From contig NC_091023.1 in the NCBI RefSeq assembly GCF_041296385.1, positions 5,084,924-5,148,923 on the forward strand: a DNA stretch of 64,000 bases, written 5' to 3'. The notes under the pieces are model-generated. The model was not told the DNA's origin and searched no databases. It was given only the letters and a program-made list of their open reading frames with translations. Both the position numbers and the translations under genes were made by a program. This DNA comes from Aphelocoma coerulescens (taxonomy: Eukaryota; Chordata; Aves; Passeriformes; Corvidae). Below, one piece after another: positions 11,001 to 22,285 of this stretch; position 1 is the first letter of the stretch, and every line of letters begins with the position of its first letter.

Positions 11001-12999
11001 AAGACAGATCCAGTACCAAATGCCATCACATCCAGCCAGCACTCATGCACATCTCAGAGCAATGGAGAAAGAGATCATGCTCTCCTGGGTTTTTGTTCCA
11101 AGACACAGTGCATGAGTAGTATTTGCAAGATCATTGCCCTTAGGATCCATTCCTAACCAACCCTGTTAATATTATGTATTTCTGCTCAGGAATTAAAAAG
11201 ATCATTGCTGTAAATAGTGTTAGGATTCCATGGGACTTGTAATAGCAACAGAGCTTTCTCGGTCAAGAAGTCTCAGACTAAAATTAAGAGTCTGATTTGC
11301 CATGAGGCCAAATCCCCTCTTTACTGGACATTAGCTGAAAGAATTACCATCCTGCAGTTTATTGTGGCTCCCAGTAACATTCCAGATGGCAGAGAGCTGG
11401 GCAGCCTGTTGTATCAGTTTATACCAAGACCTACAATCAGATAAACTTTTTCTATCAGTACAACTTCGAGACCAAGTACTTTGTGAGCACCAAAAAAAGC
11501 TCTGCCCAGCCCAACGTTTGTTTCTGTATTGGCCACTTTCACCGCTTGACAAATATCTCCCTTGTATTTGTGGGATGTGGAAAAATGCATGAGGCTCTCT
11601 TGGATGCCATACCAAAATTGTTACAAATATTCACCTGTGCCAGATTTAAGCCTTCAGAAATAGAGCTGTTGGTTTTCGGAGATACTCATTTCAAAGTTCT
11701 CAGAAAGCAGATCTCTCCTTCCAAAGTAGTTAATTCTCTGAGAAGCGCTGCAGTCTCTGTGGTGAAAGGATGACACAGTATCTACAGACTAATATCAAGG
11801 TTTTCCTCATTTTAAATAGTATTAAAAAATATCTCTGAGGTATATGACTCCTCTGCTCATGGCATAGACTAATTTTTCACTGTCTGCTTTTCCCATATAT
11901 TGCCTGTCTGAGTTCAACAGTCAAGGAGTGAAGTACTTGCCAGACTTTGAGAATGCAACATTTATCCAGTCCTTTCAGGTACAGAGGTATTGGGTTACCT
12001 GAGCTGGCCATGACGCACATCTACCTGCAGGTTTTTTAGGAAAGACAGACACTCAATCAGGTGTAAACTGTGAAACTTCAGTGGTATTGGGATATAAACC
12101 AGAAAACCAATGACTTAAAGCCAAGAAATCTCAAATCAGCCAGAAAAACAGACGAAGGGATTGTAGATGAAGTTTCCCATGCCCAGTATTCTTGAAGAGC
12201 AAGTCCTGCTTTGCTGAGATGCACAATTCATGTTTTTAAATCAGAAATACATAAAACTTTATAGGTATGCATATATCACTCTAGATCTTGTCAGTACCTC
12301 CCTCTTTAAATCCCACTGCTTTCAGCAGGAGCTGAGCTTTGTCCCTAGTTAGCTGTCATCACCAATACAAGGGATTGGTAAAATGCAAACTGTAGAGTTG
12401 CTCTCTATGAGCTTGATGGGTGTTTGTTTATTACAGCTCCCAGTGTTTACTGAGATCCAGGTACAATGCCAGCCTTCTCCAAACGTGCTCTTGTTCATTC
12501 TATGCAAAATTAATTTTTTATCACAAAATTATTTTCATCACAAAATGATTGTGATATTCACTAGAGGAGCAGTAACACTAAGAACATGACACCACAGTAG
12601 GATGTGTTACTGCAGTCCCATAAAGCTTTTCTTGTAGGATATCAAAGCATTTAATAACAATGATCTGAATCTCCTGGAAAGAACAATTCCCACATTCACA
12701 GCGGGCATGGTTTCACCCCAGCTGGCAACCAAGCACAGCACAAGAGGAGGTCAGTTCTGTTGGTCACAGTTCAGATGCCAACATTGCTATAAATCCAGGA
12801 GCTGCTACAGCACCATATCAGTTCAACAGACTGAACTGAAAACCTGCCTTGACTATTTTGTAATTGCAAGAATTCCTTCCGTTTAAACACTGTAAATACA
12901 TGGAGCTGGCTCCTGGGAATGTTATATTGCCATGAAGATCTGTATCTGATAAATGACTTATCTGCCTAACGCAGTAATTCAGTCTGGTATCACTGCATC
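8038..12999. other. non-coding DNA
   Basis: No gene is recognisable. The stretch holds a weak MIR-like segment at 8640-8760 and an AT-rich patch near 8355-8395. Overlapping short frames between 11217 and 11773 lie on both strands, show no domain and have no bracketing splice sites that I trust. Otherwise it reads as unique intergenic or intronic DNA. Confidence 0.55.
8640..8760 (+). repeat. possible MIR-like remnant
   Basis: The segment has a purine-rich 'cacagagaaaaggagatcag' lead, then 'agacaaagccaggataggaa' (compare 'gtggcagagccgggatttga'), then a pyrimidine-rich end with 'cagctcaccaagccaatag'. The order fits an old MIR-type SINE, but similarity is low and judged by eye. A profile search would be needed to accept it. 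Confidence 0.25.
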
Positions 13000-13330
13000 A
13001 AACAAAGGTGACGGGAGCCACCCTTCACATGCAATCCACCTTCCTCTTGCCCCTTACTAACAGTAAGCAAATAATGGATCAGGCCCAGGCAGCATAAGAG
13101 CTGATACCACTAATTACTGCTGAGGCAGAACTGTATTAATTCTATTTCTACCTACCTCCTTAGATAAAGAAGATTATTGTCCCAGTTCTTCAGTGGCTGC
13201 TGGGCCCAGTGTGCCAAGTGATCATTAGACACCTCAGAGAGACAGACAACGTAGCAAACTTGATGCAAATGAGTGCCCTAGCGAAACACTACTCAGTCAT
13301 CAGCTGTGTTTCACTGAGCTATCACCATAT
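13000..13330. promoter_or_regulatory. candidate conserved non-coding element
   Basis: This block lacks simple repeats and is rich in transcription-factor-like words: 'atcaaacaaagg' (TCF/FOX-like), 'ctaattactg' (homeodomain core), an ATGCAAAT octamer at 13263-13270, and 'tgatcattag'. No frame is coding. That pattern is typical of conserved enhancers in gene-poor avian DNA, but conservation cannot be seen from one sequence. This is an inference from texture only. Confidence 0.22.
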
Positions 13331-16300
13331 GCATGCTACTCACTAGAAAGGCTCTTTGATGAGGCAGGCAGATTGAGGCTCCAACAGACCTACCTAGAAG
13401 CTTTGAGAAAATCCTGCTCATTACTCATCAGGCACTTCTCGGTTTCTGAAGTGAGTACACCTTACAAGAAGTGCGAGTCCACAGTGCTGGGGAGTGCTGA
13501 AAGACCCCCTGGGTTGGGAGAAGACCCTTCTTTTACTTCTACAAAACCAAAAAAGAATTGTGAGGTAATTGCTTGAGGCCTGTTTTTACCAAGGATCCTT
13601 GCACAGTTTTATGGAGGTCTTCAGTTGAAATGTATGTGGTGCTAGGAATAAGATCACAAATTCAGCTAAGGCAAATGTTCAGGTTTGTTACTACACAGTG
13701 AAATTTGCACCAAGCTTGCAGCACTGAACTAGGTACAAATGTAGCCTTGCACTCTGAAGTGAGCCACACATTTTCCCATGTCCTAATTGCTACTATTATC
13801 CCTGCCCTCTTCGGTTTTCATTAGTCACTGGAATATATGGCTTTGTTCCAAAGCAGAATGCTCTGCCTGCTTCACTGCTCAACTCTCTGTATCAAGCTGA
13901 GATAAACAATGTTCTGATTTAACCTCTCCTCTGGGACCCAAGGCAATTGAAAGAACTCAAATTCAGCTGGACTTGGCCAGATTTCCAGCATTACCTTGGC
14001 TTGATACATGTTATGCCATAATGCTTCTATCTGTAACACAAACACAGGGTGAGTGCAAATCCACTGGTATTTACTGTCCTTTGAAATAAGAGGATAATAG
14101 AAATAGAATAATTTTTTTAAAGACATGACCAGTACTGGATGTGCTCCCAGGGTCTCCTGGATATCCTTGTCTCTTTCTTCCATTGTACATAAATACATAT
14201 TTCTCCCATATGACTTCAAGTGTCGAGAAGCTGAAAAAAACCCTGACCATGAAGGAACAGTAGCTGCCCTCATAGCAGCTGCAGTAAGGCTGTAGTATTG
14301 AAATATTAAGGCATAACATTTTAACATTCAAGTGCCAAAAGCTGCTCACAGAGGGGAAACATTTAAGATGTGCTTGTGCTGGTATTTTGATGAATGGTAA
14401 TGGTTTGGGAGTAAACCTGAAGATCTTCCTGTTTGGTTTTTTTCATGAGGTAAAATAAAGACAAAAGAGCTTCACTGTTCGGCATTATTGGGTGTCCATT
14501 ATAGAAAATAGAAAAAACAGTATTGCTTTCACAGACCAACAATTTATTTAATGTTTTCCCAGGAAAAAAACCAGCAGTATCAAAAGAGAAATAAAGAAAA
14601 AGAGAATGAGAAAGATGAAAAAAGATAAGAGGGAGAGGGAAAGGTAGATAGCTAGGAGATGTTCTCTAGGTTATAGTGTGAGAGACAGAAGTTAAACTCA
14701 AAAATAAGATGATATTAATATCGAAATCAATATAAAGATTAACAAGGTCAATGGCCAGATCAGTGACCACTTGAACCCAGTTGGTCACAAGTGCAGGGCC
14801 GATTCTGAGATCAGAGTGGTCAAGTGTACATTGGACTCCCACCTTATCTAAGATAAAACTGCAGAATTTGTGCTGTCAGCTTTATCGAATGTGGTGTAAA
14901 ACAAGCATGAGGAATTAAGATAAAACTGAAACTTGAAAGTGTTCATTTCCACAAATGCCGGATTTTTGAACAAGTTCTTGGCTGTAATGTTCTTGCTAGA
15001 ACTCCCAGAAGATGGCAAGACATGTGCCATGTATCCTGCAACATTTCATTTCAAAGCTCTGGTATCAGAAGTTTCACATATCTGAAATGTATGGGGTAAT
15101 TCTTTTCATTTGAGAAAAAAAATCCTAGCTGCACACCAAGCCAACAGTTGGAGAGATGAAACACATTTCCTGTAGAGCACCAGATCCAAGTACCTTCCTT
15201 CTATTCCCAAAGCAGGAGAAGCCAGAGGCCAGAGGCAGTTTTCAGGCTTGGAGAAGGCTGATGACTTATGTGTACATGGGGGTTTGTGTCTCCAAAGTGA
15301 TCAGACACCGATACCTTTCTTTTCCCTCTTCATAACCAACAATATCATTGTGCAAGAGTGAGAAGCCCAGGGATTAAGGCTCACTCCTTCAATTACCACA
15401 CATGAGGACCTGGTTAACTTCTTTAGCTGGGGCAAGGCGTCAAGAAAGGCTTCAAGAACATCTCTACTTCCAGAGTATTGAGAGGATTAAAGTCAAGATT
15501 GTGTTTTGCAGGAAACTTAGTGGATCTATTGGTAAGTGCCAGAATGTTTCCTGCTTCTGGGGAGGGCATGGCTCAGGAAGAGGAGAGAACTGGACCCTCA
15601 CAGACTGGGAGCTGAATGAAATTACCTTTCTCAAGCAGCCTTAAAAGCTCCACCAAATTAAGTATTGCAAGACAGGACTGTGCTTTAAGTTGTGACTACT
15701 CGGGAAAAAAGCCCTTGAGAAACAAGAGTGTGAAAGCCTTCCCACCCCAGTGAGTAATCATGTAACTAATATTTCTTTTCTTTCCTATAAAAGCAAGAGA
15801 AGCCTGGCACAACATTATAAAGGCAGACTGAAAGCATGTGCTGACTTGGCATCTAGTTGTGTCATACAAATTTTAAGCCACAACAATGCAAACACAAAGA
15901 AAATTTGGATACTACTCAGCAATAACAGGGAATATTGCCAAATCAATTACTGCCCTACTAATAATGAATCAGGACAGCTCACTGAGGGAAGCACATCTTA
16001 TTTATAACCCTTGTATAGTAATCCAACATGAATTACCACACAGAATTCACAACACTAACCAAATAAAACATGAACTTTATAAATCATGCTGCACTATAAT
16101 TTTAGACATATTCACTTACATAAATTTACTTAAATCAATGTATATATTTACTTAAGGATCAATTTACAGAAATATTAATTTTTTGGCACTACAGTTACTC
16201 CTCTCTTCAAAAGCATTTTATCCCAAGGTGGACGCTAACATTTAAATCCCTGGCAAAAAAAGAAATGGAAATACCTTTCCCTTTTCAAAAGATGCTTGAT

Positions 16301-19020
16301 GAGTCTTTGTTAGCTCTCCTTCAATTTTTTTTGTGTAAAGTCCATGTATTTTAGACTTTCCTGGTTGAAGTCAGTGATGCGGAATGCAGCTTCCTATTTT
16401 GATAGCAACATTGAAAAATGAGTTTGAGTGCATTTATTACATCTTAGTTTCTCTTCTACTAGAATAATGACTTACCCTTACTGCACAAGACAAAATTTTT
16501 TAAAGGCTCTTCAGACACAGTATTTTGTTGTCAGACAGAAATAGTTCCAAGAACTCTCAGCTACATAATTCGATCCTTAGCACAAATGTGGAAGACTTGG
16601 AGTGCATCTTTCTGGCAAACAACATTACACTTAAAAGTGCCTCTACATTCTTGCTGCCACTGCTTCAAATAAAGGCACACTAAGCCATATTTTTTGCTGC
16701 TAAAAATTTCCACAGCTTCTCTGAAAACTGAACATCTAAAGCTGTGCCCTGGCCATTGCCTTTAATCAGCTTTATCCACATTCCATATTCAAGCCCACCC
16801 ATTTCTTACAAACACCACACAATTGCATGGAGCCTACAAATGCTTTCCCCAAAGTCTCTGTCTCTCAGTCACTCATAGCCCTGAATCACAGGAAGTGCCC
16901 TTCAGGAGTCTCATCACGCAAATTTCAGTCATAAACAACAGAGCGTCTGAACTCTTGATCCCATGATCCTTCATGGGAGGACCTGTGATTCATGGAAGAT
17001 TTAATGCTAAAAGAGAAAATCCTACATTTGTACCTCATGTTTATATGCAGAGAGGTTTCCCCGTGGTAATTTTAAACTAGGCATGTTGTTGTGTTTCTCA
17101 GTGAGTAGCACTATGTAATCAGCACTAGGAAATTAAGGGAGTTCCTAGCAAGTGAACCCTTCAGAGAAGGCAAGGAGAAAAGTGATGAGGGTGGGGAGAG
17201 GGAGAAACTAGTAACTGGTGACAACTGCTAGAAGATGAATAGCAGTAGCTAAAAGCAACCAGAGAGAAAGGCAAACTACTTTTTATCTTCAAATTGAGCT
17301 TCTATATGAAGGACTGTCTTTAGCCTACAACAAAAAGCAGTGATGAATCAGAGGAAACTGCTTAGACGCAGACTCATCACTTGGCATGGTACAAGAGGTG
17401 ACATGCTCTGAACTCAGCCCTACTTTGCACCATGGGGCCTGTCAGTGGGCTGACACCCCTGGAGAAGGCTCATGGCATCTTCCTGCTCCCCATTGCTCTG
17501 GAATGAGGCCTACCAGGAGCTATTTTTGGCCCCGGGAACCGTATCTGCAGACCAGTCTACATTACTCCAACTGAACAAGTACGGCCAACACCCTTGCAGT
17601 TTGATTTACCCCTGCTTAATATAAACACACATCCTCAGGAAGCAGAAGAGTAATCTGCTCTATTCACAGCAGCAGTTTCCATGGAAAGTTGGTCTCCAAA
17701 TGGGGCTTTTTCAAGTTCTCAAGGCTAGTGAGACTGACATTGTCCTCTTCACACTCATGGACTGCTCTGTTTGTTACTCTTTGCTCTTGGCCACCTCTGT
17801 GCTCATAACTAGAAACTGAACAAAAGCAAAGTGCAGCTGCCTAGTATCTGGAAGTCATCCTTCAGCTCTCATCCTCCAGCTCCTGAGAGATTTTCAGCTC
17901 TCTCTGAGGTGCTGCAGCTGTGGTTTTGTTTTTGAGCTGAGGTAAAGGTATGTACCCAAACACATTTGCCCCGTTCCTTGGAAACCTCAGAAGATTGAGA
18001 TTATATGAAAATGCAACAACAGCTCATAATTCCTGTGGTTAATAAATCCCAACATGGGTTTTTGCAAAGCTGCTCTTTGTAAAACTTCTTTATGCAAAGC
18101 CATATTTCTGAAAGTTAAGTTTTCTTAGGTGACAGAATTACACTGGCAAGGGCTCAAAATTAATAGAAATACAGCTTTGTGGTCAAAAGGACAAAAACTA
18201 ATCCTAGCCCCAACTGTGGCTTATTTAAAAATTATAATAATGAATTGTCCATATTCATTTATTCAGGGAACAAAACCAAATTTTAAAACCACTTGAATTG
18301 AAATATTTGTTTAGACTGGAGAGTATAAAATTAATGTAGGTTCAGTTGAGAAATGGAAATGTAAGATGAGTAAGAAAACCAAATTCCGTCTGTGGTATAG
18401 TTGTTTGATCAGCTGCACCACCATTCCCAACAGGGTGCTACAGTGTTCAGGATGACCCAGAGCCCCCTTTCCTCTTGGAAACAGGGACAAGGGATAAGAT
18501 TATCTGTCTGAACTCAGGACAGTTTCAGGAGATAATGAGAAGGTCTAAAGAGGGCATGCTGAACCATCAGAAGATAAAAGAGAGAAAGGAAAATTCTCAA
18601 CACCAAATAAAGACTAAAGCTTAGGGGTGGGAGTGATGCACTTCACACCAGAAACATTAATTCATCCCAGACTCTCCTCAGCTCCAGGAAAAGCTTTCAC
18701 TGGTCACTGCAGAGACAGGAAAGCACCATGACAGCACAGGGCACAGAGGAAAAGTCCCTTAACAAGTGGTGAGGAACAAGTGGCTCATGCTTCAGAAAGC
18801 AGAAAAATGCAAAAGGGACTGGGAGCAGACAGTAGCAAGAAAACAAGAATGTTGATGGTTTGTCATTCTACCTGTCACATCCTAATTCTCGACGTTGGAA
18901 TGTGTTATTCTGTTGGTACAAAAGACATGGGGCAAAGGGTACTCACTTTTCTTAATGAACTTAAGTTGACTCCTTTGATAGACATATCCAGCCTTTCCCT
19001 CTTCATATATACTTTGTTTT
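13331..19020. other. non-coding DNA
   Basis: The stretch shows no recognisable gene or transposon. The 151-codon minus-strand frame at 13872-14327 is about the length chance would give in 64 kb of this composition, and it resembles no family. A purine-rich run lies at 14582-14644. The remainder, including the AT-rich region 15850-16170, shows nothing further. Confidence 0.55.
14582..14644 (+). repeat. purine-rich low-complexity tract
   Basis: About 60 bases are almost entirely A and G, made of AAAAGAG/GAAAG/GGGAGAG units and broken by only a few T residues. It is not a regular tandem repeat. Confidence 0.7.
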
Positions 19021-19044
19021 GGGAGTGGGGGGGAAGAGTGGGGG
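19021..19044 (+). other. potential G-quadruplex
   Basis: Three G-runs of 3, 7 and 5 bases separated by 'agt' and 'aagagt' satisfy the four-tract rule, because the G7 run can supply two tracts. A folded structure is possible on the plus strand. Whether it forms is not shown by sequence alone. Confidence 0.6.
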
Positions 19045-22000
19045 TGTTCCTCTTCAAAAACAACATTTGAAGATATTGTGTACTTGAGTTTAACGCATCA
19101 GCTTTTCCTTTGTTAAAAGCTGGGTTCAAAGCCCCTGTCCATCTCAAAGAAAACTAAATGTGAGCATTTCATCCTGTTCACTAGTAGCCCTCAAAAAAGG
19201 AACCCAGAACTGCACTGAAGCAGAAATTTCTGCCCCCAAAAAAGTCCCAGAACTGGAAGAACAAATGTTCTTTGAAAATATTTCAGTCCTGAGCTATATG
19301 TGGGCAGTTCAGCCAGCACTTGACTGTGCTGTATACAGCACAGTCTGCAACCATTAAGTACTCTGCTTATGATTAAAAGCACAATGTAGCATAGTAAAGA
19401 AAACTAAATGAGGGAGGGAGAGAATTAAATTGCATATGCTGCCACTTTGTGGTCTGAAATAGCATTTATTGCTCAATGCATCAAGCTAGTTTACACGGCT
19501 TCCAGACTCTCATCATCCAGAGTCCTGATACTCCATGCAGAGACAGCACAAAAAGAAAGAGTTGATAAGAAATCAAAATGGAAAGCCCATCTTGTGTGAG
19601 TAGGCACAAAGCCTGAACTGTAATGCAAGCATCATCGAGTTCCCTAAGAAGGTATTCAACATTGCAGTAATAGTTAACATTTAAGGACAGTTTTCCTTTT
19701 TGGCAAAATCATGCTAGCACAAGAATTATTAATTTTACCTTGTTTTCCTCCTTTGTGTGCCTCTTGCTCAGCACCAAGTGTATTATGAGCACTTCTGAAG
19801 AATACTTGCAGTGAACTACAGCAGTATTAAGACCAAACGTTATTTAACAGCACTAATTAAAACCACTGACTGATGCTGCAAAATATACTGAAGTCAGCTT
19901 TGTTATCTTTCCCTACCCAGCAGCAGAAACCCAAAAATTTAATTCTGATGGCTGACTACTAACAACCAAAGCTCAGGCACTTAGCAGGAGCAGACACTTG
20001 ACTTACTAACACATACAGGTGACAACTGATCTGCAGAAACCACTACACATTTACATTACCCACACAAGAGAGAACCCTAAAGCAAGCTCAGGGGCAGGAA
20101 GGACACAGTTTTCCTTTCTGCCATGGTTTTTACTTTGTGCTCAAGAGAGCGGACACGACACGGGTGTGATGAGAGACGGCTGCTGGTGCTGAACAGGCGG
20201 CACCGTGCAGGGAGCCCCGACCAGCAGCAGGTGGAGCCCGGCCACAGCTCCCACTCAGGAAATGATGCTCTTCCCTCTGCACCCCCTCATGGCTCTTACA
20301 GCTGATTCTGACAAGTGGAGAATTGGATTATTCTGACACAGTAAAATTGTATTTGCTTGTCCTAGAACTGTGTGGTACCAAAAATGAAAAATCCTGTAGC
20401 CAAATGCAGACACACCAGAAATCTCACTCCCATGTTCAACAACTTTGCAAGGACTCCAGCCCAACAATTTAGATATAAGAGGTTTAGACTACCTAGATAA
20501 GAATTTCCCAGCACCTGCATACACATTTGAAATTTATAGGACCAGAATCTCTGGAGAACATTTCAGACCTAATATCATGCACACTGCATTTCCCCCCTGA
20601 AAGACTTCCTCTTCCCTACCTGAGCTCTACAACTAAAGAGGAAAAAGAAGCCAACACTGCCTGTGAAAAGTCCTTGTTCCTCTCACACAGAGCTCAGCCC
20701 AAGGCTGATGTTCACACCTGACAGACTCCTACTGTTTGTGTGAACCTCAGTGCATTGTTCACCAGCACCGTCTGTCCAGGTCTGCCAAAGCAATGGAAGC
20801 AGAATAAGCCTTGTCTGGAGCACAGAGAGCAACAGTGAGAAGTCCAGTAATGTTTCTGTTGTTAAGTTACTGGGGATCACCAGGGGTTTCATGTTGCTGG
20901 CTCCTTGCTTTCTTCCAACACTGTGTAGCTGAATACATTGTGCTGGTCTGTCAGAGAGAAGATGACTCCTGAGGCCTTATCCATCACACTGGAGATTAAA
21001 ATTGTAATCCAAAGTGAAACAAAACTGGGTAGCTGAACAAGAGGTCAGCTAGGTCAGGCAGGTCTCCTGAGTGCAGCCAGTGGGTGTCTCCATGTGCCCA
21101 GGAACAGAGATGTGCCCACGCTGGGGTCTCTACAGCACTGGATGGCTCTCCCACCTGACAAGCATGGTGATGCATGGAAAAGTTCAAGAGTCAATCCTAT
21201 CTTAGCTTATCTTGGCTTTCTCCAGGTGTAACCTCCAGAGTGGAAAGCCTGCTTATTTAGGCTGTTAAGTGTAGTTCAACCTGCTGCTTTTTCCCTTCCC
21301 AGGGGAAAGCACAAGCCTTCTACAACAATCTGCCTACCCACAGAGACAGAGCTGTCCTCCAGGGTATGAGAAGACAGACAGAAGGAAAAAGGCACCTTTT
21401 GTCATATGAAGCATTCAACCCTTTCTTTATCCTCCTCTCCCCACAGGTGGGAAGGAGCTGCTCTAGGCTCTCTGGACCTTGCCTCACTTTTTCTTCTCTA
21501 TATGTCTCTATTTTCTTTATCCCTAGTCTGTCTCATACTAGGCCACCACAGGCTCCTTTGCTGCCCTTCTGCAGAGAAGCAGGAGACTCTTCAGTCCCTG
21601 TTCAGCTGCCAGGCTAGTATTCTCCCAGCCCTCTTCACACTGAGGAGAAGTGTCAGCTTTTCATCACACCTGGAAGTCCTGGGAGGCTCTTACAGAGACA
21701 TTAGGGCTCTTGGCCTGCCAGAAGTTAGGTACTTGAACTTACTCTGTTCTATATTTTGCTTCATCTGGTTAGACTGAGGTTTTGTCACTATTAGAATAGT
21801 ACCAATCAGTAGTACAACATACATCCATACACAGACATGAACAAATGAATGAAAGCCCTAGCCATAGCAAGTTGTTTTTGAGAACCCCACAGTAGATTCC
21901 AGAGGGCAAAGACAGCAGCATAGTTCCCCCACTATGCAGGCAGGTAGAATCTTCCTGTACACACATAAAGGCTCACACTGTACATGTGGAATGAGATCAG

Positions 22001-22074
22001 CCCACTGGGAAAGGCAGCGGCTGTCCCAAATTTCCAAATTTTCTCCCTTCAGGAGGCCAAGGAAACTAGATTGA
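19045..22074. other. non-coding DNA with a small CpG cluster
   Basis: No gene is recognised. The only unusual base composition is the CpG cluster at 20150-20240. Open frames such as 21406-21777 are low-complexity, rich in Leu and Ser, and overlap other frames, which argues against coding. Confidence 0.55.
20150..20240. other. small CpG-dense patch
   Basis: Eight CpG dinucleotides fall within about 90 bases, while the flanking kilobases are nearly CpG-free. The patch is much shorter than a typical CpG-island promoter. It could be a small regulatory site, a recently acquired segment or the remains of an exon. The plus-strand frame through it (20123-20305) is Arg-rich and not recognisable. Confidence 0.4.
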
Positions 22075-22285
22075 GGAATCACAGAATCATTGAATGGTTT
22101 GGGTAGGATCTTAAGGATCACCTAGTTCCAACTTCCCTGCCATGAGCAGGGATGTCACCCACTAGTCCAGGTTGCTCACAGCCCCATCCAACCTGGCCTT
22201 GAACACTTATAGGAAGGGGACATCCACAGCTTCTCTGGGCAACCTGTGCCAGGGCCTCACCACCTCACAGTCAAGAAGTCAGTCA
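22075..22285 (-). mobile_element. CR1 LINE 3' fragment (younger copy)
   Basis: Read on the plus strand, this is the reverse complement of an avian CR1 3' end. It begins with the terminal octamer region 'aatcacagaatcattgaatg' and continues with 'gtttgggtaggatcttaagg' and 'atcacctagttccaacttcc'. Next come 'ctgccatgagcagggatgtc', 'gccccatccaacctggcctt', 'cacagcttctctgggcaacc' and 'gcctcaccacctcacagtca'. The match to the consensus I know is close, so this insertion is clearly younger than those at 2590 and 3055. Homology stops after about 210 bases, which is normal 5' truncation. No coding part is present. Confidence 0.93.

Noticed and set aside
11217..11773. Cluster of overlapping frames on both strands
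   Set aside because: Several frames open on both strands over the same bases point to locally low stop density rather than a gene.
13872..14327. 151-codon minus-strand open frame
   Set aside because: The length is about the maximum expected by chance in 64 kb of this composition. It has no recognisable domain, overlaps another open frame and carries no trusted splice signals.
15402..15536. Possible exon before the GTAAGT at 15531
   Set aside because: The donor is good, but the only upstream acceptor is weak and the peptide is not recognisable.
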